This document shows, piece by piece, positions 52,352-62,089 of a DNA stretch of 64,000 nucleotides. The DNA comes from Paraburkholderia aromaticivorans (GTDB taxonomy: Bacteria; Pseudomonadota; Gammaproteobacteria; Burkholderiales; Burkholderiaceae), in the NCBI RefSeq assembly GCF_002278075.1, contig NZ_CP022989.1, positions 1,736,001-1,800,000 of the forward strand, given 5' to 3'. Each line of letters opens with the position of its first letter. Within the stretch, counting starts at the first letter, position 1. Position numbers and translations under genes: made by a program. The notes under the pieces are model-generated. The model made no database searches. It had not been told where the DNA came from and saw only the letters and a list, made by a program, of their open reading frames with translations.

Positions 52352-53602
52352 ATGAGCACCGAGTCCACCAAGCCCAACCCCGCTTCCGCCTTCCCGATCA
52401 CCGACGAAGTCCGTCACGCGCTCGCCGTCACCAGGCGCGGTGTCGACGAACTGCTGATCGAAGACGAATTCGCGCAAAAACTCGCGAAGAGTGCGGCGAC
52501 GGGCAAGCCGCTGCGTATCAAGCTCGGGCTCGATCCGACCGCGCCGGACATCCACATCGGCCACACGGTCGTGTTGAACAAGATGCGCCAGTTGCAGGAT
52601 CTCGGCCACACCGTGATCTTCCTGATCGGCGATTTCACGTCGCTGATCGGCGATCCGTCGGGCCGCAACGCCACGCGTCCGCCGCTCACGCGCGAGCAGA
52701 TCGAATCGAACGCCAAGACGTATTTCGATCAGGCCGCGCTCGTGCTCGACCGCGACAAGACCGAGATCCGCTACAACAGCGAATGGTCGATGCCGCTCGG
52801 CGCCGACGGCATGATCAAGCTCGCGTCGCGCTACACGGTGGCGCGGATTCTCGAACGCGAAGACTTCACCAAGCGTTTTCAGGGCGGCGTGCCGATCTCG
52901 ATCCACGAGTTCCTGTACCCGCTGATGCAAGGCTACGACTCGGTCGCCCTGAATGCGGACCTCGAACTCGGCGGCACGGACCAGAAGTTCAATCTGCTGG
53001 TCGGCCGTGAGTTGCAGAAGCAGTACGGCCAGGAACAGCAGTGCATTCTGACCATGCCGCTGCTCGAAGGGCTGGACGGCGTCGAGAAGATGTCGAAGTC
53101 GAAGAACAACTACATCGGCATCAGCGAAAAGCCGACCGACATGTTCGGCAAGCTGATGAGCATTTCCGACGTGCTGATGTGGCGTTACTTCGAACTGCTG
53201 TCGTTCCGTCCGATGGAAGAAATCGCCGGCTTCAAGAAGGAAACCGAAGCAGGCCGCAATCCGCGCGATTTCAAGGTATTGCTCGGTCAGGAGATCGTGG
53301 CGCGCTTCCACTCGCAAGCCGACGCCGAACGCGCGCTCGAAGACTTCAACCATCGCGCGAAGGGCGGCGTGCCGGACGATATCCCGTCGGTGACGCTCGC
53401 GGGCGCGCCACTCGCGATCGGCCAGTTGCTCAAGCAGGCCAATCTCGTGCCGTCCACTAGCGAGGCGCTGCGCAACATCGAGCAGGGCGGCGTGAAGATC
53501 GATGGCGCGACCGTGTCCGACAAGGGCTTGAAGGTCGAAGCCGGCGAATACGTGGTGCAGGTCGGCAAGCGCCGTTTTGCACGCGTCACGTTGACGGCCT
53601 GA
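52352..53602 (+). CDS. tyrS: Tyrosine--tRNA ligase
   Basis: 416 residues of the TyrS type with C-terminal S4 domain. HIGH-type [29 protein letters not shown] and [11 protein letters not shown] are present, then the S4 part [15 protein letters not shown] near the end. dtd follows 31 bases later. Confidence 0.97.
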   Translation: MSTESTKPNPASAFPITDEVRHALAVTRRGVDELLIEDEFAQKLAKSAATGKPLRIKLGLDPTAPDIHIGHTVVLNKMRQLQDLGHTVIFLIGDFTSLIGDPSGRNATRPPLTREQIESNAKTYFDQAALVLDRDKTEIRYNSEWSMPLGADGMIKLASRYTVARILEREDFTKRFQGGVPISIHEFLYPLMQGYDSVALNADLELGGTDQKFNLLVGRELQKQYGQEQQCILTMPLLEGLDGVEKMSKSKNNYIGISEKPTDMFGKLMSISDVLMWRYFELLSFRPMEEIAGFKKETEAGRNPRDFKVLLGQEIVARFHSQADAERALEDFNHRAKGGVPDDIPSVTLAGAPLAIGQLLKQANLVPSTSEALRNIEQGGVKIDGATVSDKGLKVEAGEYVVQVGKRRFARVTLTA

Positions 53603-53633
53603 TGAGCCGAGCATCGCTTCCGGAGTCGAGCCG

Positions 53634-54092
53634 ATGATCGCGCTGATTCAACGCGTGCGGCGCGCGGAAGTGCGCGTGGCCGACCGTGTCACCGGCGCGA
53701 TCGAGGCGGGTCTGCTCGCGCTCGTCTGCGCCGAACGCGGCGATACCGAGGCGGCGGCCGACCGGCTGCTCGCCAAGGTGCTCGGCTATCGCGTCTTCAG
53801 CGACGCGGCCGGCAAGATGAATCTCTCCGTGCAAAATCTCGACGGCGCCGGGCGCGCGGGCGGCTTGCTGCTCGTGTCGCAGTTCACGCTGGCCGCGGAC
53901 ACCAACAGCGGCCTGCGCCCGAGCTTTACGCCGGCCGCGCCGCCGGAAGAAGGCAAGCGCCTCTTCGATTATTTTGTCGCCGCGGCGCGGGCGAAACATC
54001 CAATCGTCGAGACCGGCGAATTCGGCGCCGACATGCAGGTGTCGCTCGTCAACGACGGGCCGGTCACGTTCTGGCTGCAGACGAACGCCTGA
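53634..54092 (+). CDS. dtd: D-aminoacyl-tRNA deacylase
   Basis: 152 residues of Dtd, which removes D-amino acids from tRNAs. Key motif [24 protein letters not shown] and the ending [18 protein letters not shown] are diagnostic. It lies behind tyrS, a partner in function, since tyrosyl-tRNA synthetase can misload D-tyrosine. Confidence 0.97.
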   Translation: MIALIQRVRRAEVRVADRVTGAIEAGLLALVCAERGDTEAAADRLLAKVLGYRVFSDAAGKMNLSVQNLDGAGRAGGLLLVSQFTLAADTNSGLRPSFTPAAPPEEGKRLFDYFVAAARAKHPIVETGEFGADMQVSLVNDGPVTFWLQTNA

Positions 54093-54209
54093 TTTTCAGC
54101 AGTCGTTCCCGCATGCGCGCTACGGCGCGCACCACCTCCCGACCCTCCAGCCGCTTTTTGCGACAATAGCGGCTCGGCATAACCGGCCAAAGACGCCCAC
54201 TTTCATCCC

Positions 54210-54881
54210 ATGACTACGCAGATTCTGTTCATCCGGCATGGCGAGACCGACTGGAACCGCATCAAGCGCATTCAAGGTCACATCGACATTCCGCTCGCCA
54301 CGACAGGCTTCGCGCAGGCGCAACGACTTGCGCGCCGCCTGGCTGATGAGGCGCAGCGGGGTGCACGGCTCGACGCGATCTATTCGAGCGACCTGCAACG
54401 CGCGCAGCAAACTGCCCAACCGGTTGCCGACGCACTCGGCTTGCCGCTGCAATTGCGCGAAGGTCTGCGCGAGCGTTCATACGGTGCCTTCCAGGGCCAT
54501 GACAGCGACGAGATCGCGCTACGCTTTCCCGACGAATACGCGCACTGGCAAACTCGCGATCCGGGTTTCTCCCCGCCGGACGGTGAGTCGCAACGCGCGC
54601 TCTACCATCGCGTGCTGCACGCGATCGAACCGTTGGTCGCCGCGCATCCCGGCGGGCGGATTGCCTGCGTCGCGCACGGCGGCGTACTCGACTGCGTGCG
54701 GCGCTTCGCCTGCGGTCTGCCGCTCGATGCGCCGCGTGACTACCCGCTGCTGAACACGAGCGTGAACACGGTGGATTTCGACAATGGCAAGGCGACGATC
54801 GTGGCGTGGGCAGATGTCGCGCATCTCGATGCGCCGAGCGAGGACGATAGTTTCAAGAAGACGGCGCAGCAAGGACGTTGA
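54210..54881 (+). CDS. Histidine phosphatase / phosphoglycerate mutase family protein
   Basis: 223 residues of the histidine phosphatase superfamily. The catalytic FIRHGETDWN, RIQGHIDIPLATTGFAQAQ, SSDLQRAQQTA and CVAHGGVLDCV are present. Close to the cofactor-dependent mutase family but the lineage group often hydrolyses other phosphates. Substrate not predicted. Third gene after tyrS and dtd. Confidence 0.87.
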   Translation: MTTQILFIRHGETDWNRIKRIQGHIDIPLATTGFAQAQRLARRLADEAQRGARLDAIYSSDLQRAQQTAQPVADALGLPLQLREGLRERSYGAFQGHDSDEIALRFPDEYAHWQTRDPGFSPPDGESQRALYHRVLHAIEPLVAAHPGGRIACVAHGGVLDCVRRFACGLPLDAPRDYPLLNTSVNTVDFDNGKATIVAWADVAHLDAPSEDDSFKKTAQQGR

Positions 54882-54966
54882 TCGGCGCGCGCCGGTTGGG
54901 CCGCGTGAGTTTGCGCGGGCGGCTGACTCAGATAGTGTTCGCTCGGGCGAGCCGCGTCCGGCTGCG

Positions 54967-55908
54967 TTATTCCGGCTCGCGGCCGCCCGCTGCCACCCGG
55001 CGGCACGCCCGCTTCGATATGCCATTCACCAGCGCCCAGCGGATCACCGGCGCGACCAGACGCACACCGGGCCTCGCCACCACACGGCGAAGCGCCGCGT
55101 AACGCTGCAAGTCCAACATTGCCTGGGCCCAATCGGGCAGAAGATCGACGCCGGCGTTGAGCATCAACACTCCGGCTGGTCGCATCGAGGCACTCGGCGC
55201 GGGCGTGCTCATCAAAATTCTCACCACTTCACGCGTGCGTTCGCTCGCGACAAGCTCAGGCCGCATCGCCAGCAAGTAAGCGTCGATCCCGGCTCGCGAG
55301 CGAGGTACGTGCGACGCGCCGAGCATTTCAGCGATGCGCGCGGTTTCCGCGAAGTACTGATCTTGCGCGGCAACGGGCAGCAGCGGATTCACATAGCGCA
55401 AGTACGCAGTCATGAAGCTCGACACTTCGGCGACATGCACCCACGTCAGCAGTGCAGGCTCGCTCGCGCGATACGGCCGGCCGTCCGGCGCAACGCCGCT
55501 GACGCCGAGATGAATGCGCTTCACGCGTTCGATCAGCGCCAGCGCGTCGTGCTGGTTGCCGTACGTCGTGCCGGAAATGAAAGTCGCGGTACGGCGCAGA
55601 CGGCCGAGAATGTCGGTGCGAAACGTCGAATGGTCCCACACGCCGGCGAGCGCCAGCGGGTGCAGTGCCTGGAGCAGAAGGGCGCTGATGCCACCTGTCA
55701 TCATCGACGTGAAATCGGCGTGGACCTTCCAGCAGACCGAGTCGGGACCGAACAGGCCCGGGTCGCCCGCCGGCGACGAGTAGTCGAGGGTTGGGCCGCT
55801 GCCGCTTGTCAGATGCGTGACGCCGGCGGCCAGCTTCGAGCGGAGTTTGCGGGCGAGCAACTGCGAGATACCGCTGGATGAGTTGGCCTGTCTGGTTTGG
55901 TCGGACAT
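54967..55908 (-). CDS. DUF2236 (MpaB-like) protein
   Basis: 313 residues of the family named DUF2236 or MpaB/latex-clearing-protein-like, whose characterised relatives are haem-binding oxygenases or dehydratases. Conserved DPGLFGPDSVCWKVHADF, LLLQALHPLALAGVWDHS and LLTWVHVAEVSSFMTAY are visible, including histidines. The substrate here is unknown. It ends next to the histidine phosphatase gene. Confidence 0.8.
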   Translation of the reverse strand: MSDQTRQANSSSGISQLLARKLRSKLAAGVTHLTSGSGPTLDYSSPAGDPGLFGPDSVCWKVHADFTSMMTGGISALLLQALHPLALAGVWDHSTFRTDILGRLRRTATFISGTTYGNQHDALALIERVKRIHLGVSGVAPDGRPYRASEPALLTWVHVAEVSSFMTAYLRYVNPLLPVAAQDQYFAETARIAEMLGASHVPRSRAGIDAYLLAMRPELVASERTREVVRILMSTPAPSASMRPAGVLMLNAGVDLLPDWAQAMLDLQRYAALRRVVARPGVRLVAPVIRWALVNGISKRACRRVAAGGREPE

Positions 55909-55939
55909 CCTGAATTGGTCTCGCGCTACGCGTATCGGC

Positions 55940-57004
55940 TCAGGTCGCGGCCGAATCCCACAGGCTGGGCAGGGCGCTCGACGAGTCGGGCGCGGCGAGG
56001 CCGAAATGCCGGTACGTGAGCAGCGTGGCGACGCGGCCGCGCGGCGTGCGCTGCAGGAAGCCCTGCTGGATCAGATACGGCTCGAGCACGTCTTCAATCG
56101 TGTCGCGCTCTTCGCCGATAGCGGCCGCCAGGTTGTCGACGCCGACCGGGCCGCCGTCGAACTTGTGCAAGATCGCTTCGAGCAGCTTGCGGTCCATCAG
56201 GTCGAAGCCGACCGCGTCCACGTCGAGCATCTTGAGCGCGGCGTCGGCCACCTGCGCGGTGATATTGCCGTCGGCCTTCACCTCGGCGAAGTCGCGCACG
56301 CGCCGCAGCAGGCGGTTCGCGATCCGCGGTGTGCCGCGCGCACGTTTGGCGATCTCGAATGCGCCGTCTGGATGGATCTGCGCATTGAGCAGCGACGCCG
56401 AACGCGTGACGATGCGCGCCAGTTCCTCGGCGTTATAAAACTCGAGCCGCGCCACGATGCCGAAGCGGTCGCGCAGCGGGTTGGTCAGCATGCCCGCGCG
56501 GGTGGTCGCGCCGACCAGCGTGAACGGCTGCAGGTCCAGCTTCACGCTGCGCGCGGCCGGTCCTTCGCCGATCATGATGTCGATCTGATAATCCTCCAAC
56601 GCCGGATACAGAATTTCTTCGACGACCGGCGAGAGCCGGTGGATTTCGTCGATAAACAGCACGTCGTTGGCTTCGAGATTGGTGAGCAACGCGGCGAGGT
56701 CGCCGGCGCGTTCGAGCACCGGCCCTGACGTTTGCCGCAGATTGACGCCCATTTCCCGCGCGATGATGTGCGCGAGCGTGGTTTTGCCGAGGCCCGGCGG
56801 CCCGAACAGCAAGACGTGGTCGAGCGATTCGGAGCGGCGTTTGGCGGCCTCGATAAAGATTTCCAGCTGGCCGCGGACTTTTTCCTGCCCGACATATTCT
56901 TCGAGCTGGCGCGGGCGCAACGCGCGCTCGAACGCTTCTTCGTTCGGCGAGACGGGCGTGGCCGCGATGATGCGCTCGGCGGCGAGTTTGTCGGTTTCGA
57001 TCAT
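55940..57004 (-). CDS. ruvB: Holliday junction branch-migration helicase RuvB
   Basis: 354 residues of the RuvB AAA+ motor: Walker [19 protein letters not shown], Walker [11 protein letters not shown], sensor and arginine finger [18 protein letters not shown], then a winged helix. Third gene of ruvC-ruvA-ruvB, all on the minus strand. Confidence 0.98.
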   Translation of the reverse strand: MIETDKLAAERIIAATPVSPNEEAFERALRPRQLEEYVGQEKVRGQLEIFIEAAKRRSESLDHVLLFGPPGLGKTTLAHIIAREMGVNLRQTSGPVLERAGDLAALLTNLEANDVLFIDEIHRLSPVVEEILYPALEDYQIDIMIGEGPAARSVKLDLQPFTLVGATTRAGMLTNPLRDRFGIVARLEFYNAEELARIVTRSASLLNAQIHPDGAFEIAKRARGTPRIANRLLRRVRDFAEVKADGNITAQVADAALKMLDVDAVGFDLMDRKLLEAILHKFDGGPVGVDNLAAAIGEERDTIEDVLEPYLIQQGFLQRTPRGRVATLLTYRHFGLAAPDSSSALPSLWDSAAT

Positions 57005-57123
57005 GCGGTCATTGTACCGCGAGCCGCCCGCCGCGAAACTCGGCCGAATGGCCAGGGTGCGCGGCTCGCAGCCGCGTGCGAAGCTTCACCCATCGGCTGC
57101 ATGTCGAACACGAGGGACGAGCG

Positions 57124-57705
57124 TCAACCCTTGGACAGCGCCTTCAACGCCAGCTTGATGCCTTCGGAAACACCGGTGCCGGCCGGCACGTTTTTGACGG
57201 CGGCCAGCGCTTCTTTTTCGGAGTAACCCAATGCGAGCAGTGCGTTCAGGATATCGGAGGCGTGGTCGGATGCCGACGCCGCGCCCGCCATCGCGCCCAG
57301 GTCCGCGCCGATCTTGCCCTTCAGTTCGAGGAGCAGCCGCTCCGCCGTTTTCTTGCCGATGCCCGGCACACGCGTCAGGCGCGCCGCATCCTGCATCGTG
57401 ACGGTCTGCGCGAGTTCGTGAACGCTCATGCCCGACAGCACCGCCAACGCCATGCGCGCGCCTATGCCGGAGATTTTCAGCAGTTCGCGGAAGGTCGAAC
57501 GTTCCTCGGCGGTGCCGAAGCCGTACAGCAGGTGGGCGTCTTCGCGCACGATCATCTGCGTGAGCAACACGATGCGTTCGCCGGCCGAAGGCAGGTTGTA
57601 GAACGTGCTCATCGGCACGTCGACTTCGTAACCGACGCCGTTGCAGTCGACGAGCAGATGCGGCGGGTTTTTTTCCAGCAGAACGCCGGCAATGCGACCG
57701 ATCAT
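57124..57705 (-). CDS. ruvA: Holliday junction branch-migration protein RuvA
   Basis: 193 residues: [30 protein letters not shown] (OB fold), [22 protein letters not shown] and [19 protein letters not shown] (two helix-hairpin-helices), and a C-terminal domain III. It holds the four-way junction while RuvB moves it. Confidence 0.98.
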   Translation of the reverse strand: MIGRIAGVLLEKNPPHLLVDCNGVGYEVDVPMSTFYNLPSAGERIVLLTQMIVREDAHLLYGFGTAEERSTFRELLKISGIGARMALAVLSGMSVHELAQTVTMQDAARLTRVPGIGKKTAERLLLELKGKIGADLGAMAGAASASDHASDILNALLALGYSEKEALAAVKNVPAGTGVSEGIKLALKALSKG

Positions 57706-57814
57706 GGCGGATTCAATCTCGAGAGAAAGGGCGAGTGTAGCGCAGCGGGTGAGCGGCGAGTGGTCCGCGAGTCATGCGAAATGGCGGTTGATTCGCGCGG
57801 CGTTGCGTCGGCCT

Positions 57815-58357
57815 TTATCCGACCAGACGTCCACGCCTCACGCGCAACCCCTTCTTCGCCAGCGAAGGCGCGATGCCGCCCAACGTGCTCAGCGTCGTGC
57901 CGCCGTGCGCGTGGCAGATCGCCATGCCGAGCGCGTCGGCGGCGTCGGTGCCGGGCACGCCGGACAGATTGAGCAGGCGCACCACCATCTGCTGCATCTG
58001 TTCCTTGGTTGCGCGGCCGTAACCTACCACGGCCTGCTTCAACTGCAGAGCGGTGTATTCGGCCACCGGCACGCCGCCCGCGACCAGTCCGCAGATAGCC
58101 GCGCCGCGCGCCTGGCCGAGCAGCAAGGTGGATTGCGGGTTGACGTTGACGAACACTTTTTCGATTGCCGACTGGTCCGGCGCATGCTGGCGGATCAACG
58201 TGGAAATGCCTTCGAAGATGGTGCCGAGACGCGACGGCAGATCGGCGTCGGCGGTTTTGATGACGCCGCTCGCGACATAGCTGAGCGTGTGGCCGCTTTG
58301 GTCGATCACGCCGAAGCCGGTCACGCGCAGGCCGGGGTCGATGCCGAGAATTCTCAT
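57815..58357 (-). CDS. ruvC: Crossover junction endodeoxyribonuclease RuvC
   Basis: 180 residues. The start [17 protein letters not shown] contains the first catalytic aspartate; [21 protein letters not shown] and [15 protein letters not shown] supply others. It cuts Holliday junctions. The start at 58357 replaces the longer frame. First gene of the ruv set. Confidence 0.97.
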   Translation of the reverse strand: MRILGIDPGLRVTGFGVIDQSGHTLSYVASGVIKTADADLPSRLGTIFEGISTLIRQHAPDQSAIEKVFVNVNPQSTLLLGQARGAAICGLVAGGVPVAEYTALQLKQAVVGYGRATKEQMQQMVVRLLNLSGVPGTDAADALGMAICHAHGGTTLSTLGGIAPSLAKKGLRVRRGRLVG

Positions 58358-58497
58358 GAGGTGCCGCGCATGCGGTAAAAACCAGGTGCTTGCGATACTA
58401 CAACACACGTGCCACGCGGCGGTCGGCGCAGGACGTTGTCAGCGGAATAAAAACTGCTGGGTGTGGTGTAAGCCGGCATGCAGGGAGGCATTCGCAC

Positions 58498-58737
58498 ATG
58501 GAGCGCTATCGGAATCTCAGCGGCGACTCGGGCGTCGAGGCGTATGAACTTGGCGACGACTTTGTCGCGGTCCGCTTCAGGCATGGGGTGGTGTATTGGT
58601 ACACCGAGGCCAGCGTCGGTGAATGGCACCTTGCCGCGCTCAAGCGTCTGGCGCGGCGCGGGCAAGGGCTCAGCACTTACATCAGCCGGCACGCGGAGGT
58701 GAGCGGAGGTTACGCGAGAAAGGAAACGGACGACTGA
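58498..58737 (+). CDS. Small KTSC-like protein
   Basis: 79 residues. The central stretch AYELGDDFVAVRFRHGVVYWYTEASVGEWHLAALKRLARRGQGLSTYI resembles the KTSC domain (a hydrophobic beta-hairpin then a helix ending in G-STYI). Function unknown. AGGGAGG sits about nine bases before ATG 58498, so the frame is likely real. It stands alone on the plus strand between the minus-strand ruv and purH genes. Confidence 0.55.
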   Translation: MERYRNLSGDSGVEAYELGDDFVAVRFRHGVVYWYTEASVGEWHLAALKRLARRGQGLSTYISRHAEVSGGYARKETDD

Positions 58738-58853
58738 GCGGCGCGTGAGGGGCGGTAGAAGCGCGGCACAAATGCGCCGCAAACGCGGCACGAGCCGGTG
58801 ACAAACGTGGCACAAGCACATCCAGGCACGCCACAAGCGCGGCACGAAAGAAA

Positions 58854-58887
58854 ACGGCCCGACGGAAAATCCCGCCGGGCCGTTTCT
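58854..58887. terminator. Hairpin terminator next to purH
   Basis: ACGGCCCG...CGGGCCGT, with an inner pairing of CGG and CCG, T-rich on the right and A-rich on the left, suits the converging KTSC-like gene and purH. Confidence 0.65.
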
Positions 58888-58953
58888 CTAAAGCTTGAAC
58901 CTCACCAGCTACCCGGTTTCACGAGAAAACACGCGCCGCCGGCGAAAGCCGAA

Positions 58954-60519
58954 TCAATGCCGGAAGTGACGCACACCCGTCAGCACCATCGCGATGTTGT
59001 GCTCATCCGCCGCGCTGACCACTTCGTCGTCGCGCATCGAGCCGCCCGGTTGGATCACGCAGGTCGCGCCTGCCGCCACCACCACGTCGAGGCCGTCGCG
59101 GAACGGGAAGAACGCGTCCGACGCCACGGCCGAACCGGCCAGCGTCAAACCGGCGTTCTGCGCCTTGATGCTGGCGATGCGCGCCGAGTCCACGCGGCTC
59201 ATCTGGCCCGCGCCAACGCCGAGCGTCATGCCATTGCCGCAGAACACGATGGCGTTCGACTTCACGTACTTCGCCACGCGCCATGCAAACAGCAGATCGT
59301 CCATTTCCTTCGGCGTCGGATGACGCTTCGTGACCACGCGCAATTCGCGCGGCTGCACGTTCTTCGAATCGAGCGACTGCACCAGCAGGCCGCCGCCCAC
59401 GCGCTTCAGATCGAACGCGTTATGGCCTTCGCCCAGCGCGATTTCGAGCAGACGCACGTTCTGCTTTGCCGCGAACACCTGGCGCGCTTCGGCGCTGAAC
59501 GACGGGGCAATCAGCACTTCGACGAACTGCTTGGCCACGGCTTGCGCCGCCGCCTCATCCACTTCGCGGTTAAAGGCGATGATGCCGCCGAACGCGGAGG
59601 TCGGATCGGTCTGGAACGCCTTCGCGTAAGCCTCGTTGGCGTTTGCGCCGACTGCCACGCCGCACGGATTCGCATGCTTGACGATCACGCACGCCGGCAC
59701 GTCGAAGGTCTTCACGCATTCCCACGCTGCGTCGGAATCCGCAATGTTGTTGTACGACAGTTCCTTGCCCTGCAACTGGTTGTAGTTCGCCAGGGCGCCG
59801 GCCGGCACCGACAGGTCGCGGTAGAACGCCGCGCTCTGGTGCGGGTTTTCGCCGTAGCGCAGGTCCTGCACCTTGTTGAACGCGAGGTTGAACGTGGCCG
59901 GGTAAGCGTTGCGCGACGAATGTTGCAACTCGTCGGTCAGGCTCGTCAGGTAGTTCGTGATCGCGCCGTCGTATTGCGCGGTGTGCGCGAACACCTTGGT
60001 GGCGAGGCGGAAGTTCGTCTTGTACGACACGGCGTTGCTGTTCGCGCGCATCTCGTCGAGCACGACCGCGTAGTCGGCCGGATCGACCACCACCGTCACG
60101 TCGCGATGGTTCTTCGCGGCCGAACGCAGCATGGTCGGGCCGCCAATGTCGATGTTCTCGATCGCGTCTTCCAGCGAGCATTCCTCTTTCGACACGGTCT
60201 GCACGAACGGGTACAGATTCACGACCAGCAGGTCGATGGTCGGAATCTCGTGCTTTTCAAGCGCCGCCATGTGTTCCGGCAGGTCGCGGCGCGCCAGAAT
60301 GCCGCCGTGCACCTTCGGATGCAGCGTTTTCACGCGCCCGTCCAGCATTTCCGGGAAGCCGGTGTAATCGGCGACTTCGGTGACGGAGAGACCCGCGTCC
60401 GCGAGCAGTTTCGCGGTGCCGCCAGTCGACAGGATCTTGACGCCGAGGTCCGACAGCGATTTGGCGAAGTCGACGATGCCGGACTTGTCGGAAACGGAGA
60501 TGAGCGCTTGCTTGATCAT
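58954..60519 (-). CDS. purH: Bifunctional AICAR transformylase / IMP cyclohydrolase
   Basis: 521 residues: N-terminal IMP cyclohydrolase ([45 protein letters not shown]) and C-terminal AICAR formyltransferase ([27 protein letters not shown]). Last two steps of IMP synthesis. It follows fis in the same direction by 55 bases. Confidence 0.97.
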   Translation of the reverse strand: MIKQALISVSDKSGIVDFAKSLSDLGVKILSTGGTAKLLADAGLSVTEVADYTGFPEMLDGRVKTLHPKVHGGILARRDLPEHMAALEKHEIPTIDLLVVNLYPFVQTVSKEECSLEDAIENIDIGGPTMLRSAAKNHRDVTVVVDPADYAVVLDEMRANSNAVSYKTNFRLATKVFAHTAQYDGAITNYLTSLTDELQHSSRNAYPATFNLAFNKVQDLRYGENPHQSAAFYRDLSVPAGALANYNQLQGKELSYNNIADSDAAWECVKTFDVPACVIVKHANPCGVAVGANANEAYAKAFQTDPTSAFGGIIAFNREVDEAAAQAVAKQFVEVLIAPSFSAEARQVFAAKQNVRLLEIALGEGHNAFDLKRVGGGLLVQSLDSKNVQPRELRVVTKRHPTPKEMDDLLFAWRVAKYVKSNAIVFCGNGMTLGVGAGQMSRVDSARIASIKAQNAGLTLAGSAVASDAFFPFRDGLDVVVAAGATCVIQPGGSMRDDEVVSAADEHNIAMVLTGVRHFRH

Positions 60520-60574
60520 GATGAAGACGAAAAGCCGAAGGGAAACGTGGCAGGGCGCGAGAAACTACAACGCG

Positions 60575-60808
60575 CTACAACAAACCGTGTTGTTGCAGCT
60601 TCTTGCGCAGCGTATTGCGGTTGATGCCGAGATACTCGGCGGCCAGCGACTGATTGCCGCCGGCCTGCTCGAGCACCACTTCGAGCAGGGGTTTTTCTAC
60701 GCAGGAAATCACCATATCGTAGACGTCGTGCGGATTGGAGCCGTCGAGATCCTGGAAATACATCCCCAGGCTGTCGCGGACTGATTGTTCGATATTGTTC
60801 TTGCTCAT
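60575..60808 (-). CDS. fis: Fis-family DNA-binding protein
   Basis: 77 residues. The C-terminal helix-turn-helix LEQAGGNQSLAAEYLGINRNTLRKKLQQHGLL is characteristic. Fis shapes the nucleoid and activates rRNA genes in enterics; betaproteobacterial forms are shorter, like this one. Its start overlaps the dusB stop by four bases (ATGA), giving translational coupling. Confidence 0.93.
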   Translation of the reverse strand: MSKNNIEQSVRDSLGMYFQDLDGSNPHDVYDMVISCVEKPLLEVVLEQAGGNQSLAAEYLGINRNTLRKKLQQHGLL

Positions 60809-61863
60809 GCTGCTAGTCGGTCGGTTGGGTCCTCGCCCGTGTTGAGCGTTTCGTCGACGTAGACGAGGCGGTCGGAGATCGCCTTTTGTGCGTCGAAGAA
60901 CTCGTTGACGGCGAGGAGTTGTTCGCGCGTGGTATCCAGCGTATTCATGCGATGCCGGAACACGTTGGCGCCAGAAAGGCCGCGAGTGTACCAGCCGATG
61001 TGCTTGCGCGCAGTGCGCACACCCGTAAATTCGCCGTAGAAAGCGTAGTGATCTTCGAGATGCTCGTTCATCACCTGCTGGATTTCGTCGATGCGCGGCG
61101 GCGGCAGCAATTCGCCCGTTTGCAGGAAATGCTCGATCTCGCGAAACAGCCACGGGCGCCCCTGCGCGGCGCGGCCGATCATGATGGCGTCGGCGCCGGT
61201 GGCGGCCAACACCTCGCGTGCTTTTTGCGGCGACGTAATGTCGCCGTTGGCGACCACCGGAATGCGCACCGCCGCCTTCACCGCGGCGATGGTTTCGTAT
61301 TCGGCCTCGCCGTGATACAGGTCGGCGCGTGTGCGGCCATGCACGGTCAGCATCGAAATACCGGCCGCTTCGGCCAGACGCGCGACATTCAGCGCATTCT
61401 TGTTCGCGCGATCCCAGCCCGTGCGGATCTTGAGCGTGACGGGCACCGCGTCGGGCCCGACGCCCACCGCGCCGACCACCGCCTCGACAATGCGCTGTAC
61501 CAGCGGCTCGTTCTGCAACAGGGCCGAGCCCGCCGCCACGTTGCACACCTTCTTGGCCGGGCAGCCCATGTTGATGTCGATGATCTGCGCGCCGTTCGCT
61601 ACGTTGTAGCGGGCCGCTTCGGCCATCATGGCCGGATCGGCGCCGGCGATCTGCACGGCGATCGGCTCGACCTCGCCTGCGTGATTGGCGCGGCGCATGG
61701 TCTTCTCGCTTTTCCACAACTGCGCGTTCGAGGCGACCATTTCCGACACTGCGTAGCCCGCGCCCAGCCGCTTGCACAGCTGCCGGAACGGCCGGTCGGT
61801 CACGCCTGCCATAGGCGCGACGAACAGGTTATTACGCAGATTGTGGGAGCCGAGAGTGGGCAT
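60805..61863 (-). CDS. dusB: tRNA-dihydrouridine synthase B
   Basis: 352 residues of the FMN-dependent Dus family: NLFVAPMAGVTDRPFRQLCKRLGAGYAVSEM, INMGCPAKKVCNVAAGSALLQ with the active-site cysteine, and TVHGRTRADLYHGEA. The start MPTLGSHNLR at 61863 is chosen over the upstream ATG at 61923. First gene of the dusB-fis operon. Confidence 0.96.
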   Translation of the reverse strand: MPTLGSHNLRNNLFVAPMAGVTDRPFRQLCKRLGAGYAVSEMVASNAQLWKSEKTMRRANHAGEVEPIAVQIAGADPAMMAEAARYNVANGAQIIDINMGCPAKKVCNVAAGSALLQNEPLVQRIVEAVVGAVGVGPDAVPVTLKIRTGWDRANKNALNVARLAEAAGISMLTVHGRTRADLYHGEAEYETIAAVKAAVRIPVVANGDITSPQKAREVLAATGADAIMIGRAAQGRPWLFREIEHFLQTGELLPPPRIDEIQQVMNEHLEDHYAFYGEFTGVRTARKHIGWYTRGLSGANVFRHRMNTLDTTREQLLAVNEFFDAQKAISDRLVYVDETLNTGEDPTDRLAA

Positions 61864-62007
61864 AACGTGGAACGCGGTGAACGCGCGCGCGGCCGATTGC
61901 TCAGTTTCTGTCAATCGGAGCACTCGCGAAATGCGAGGGAAAACCGCTATTTTAGCGTTAACGGATAGCCGGCACCCGACATGTGTCTCTCGTAACTCAT
62001 TAAATCT

Positions 62008-62033
62008 TCTATGAAAGTACGCCGATTCATAGA
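62008..62033. promoter_or_regulatory. Perfect 8-bp inverted repeat upstream of dusB-fis
   Basis: TCTATGAA and TTCATAGA are perfect inverted arms around ten bases, 145-170 bases before the dusB start. The arms are AT-rich, a shape often bound by dimeric regulators. No T-tract. Confidence 0.5.
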
Positions 62034-62089
62034 ACCGGCGCCGCCCGCGCGGCCTCTTGCAAGCGAAGCTTGGAGGCCGTGCGGCGCGC

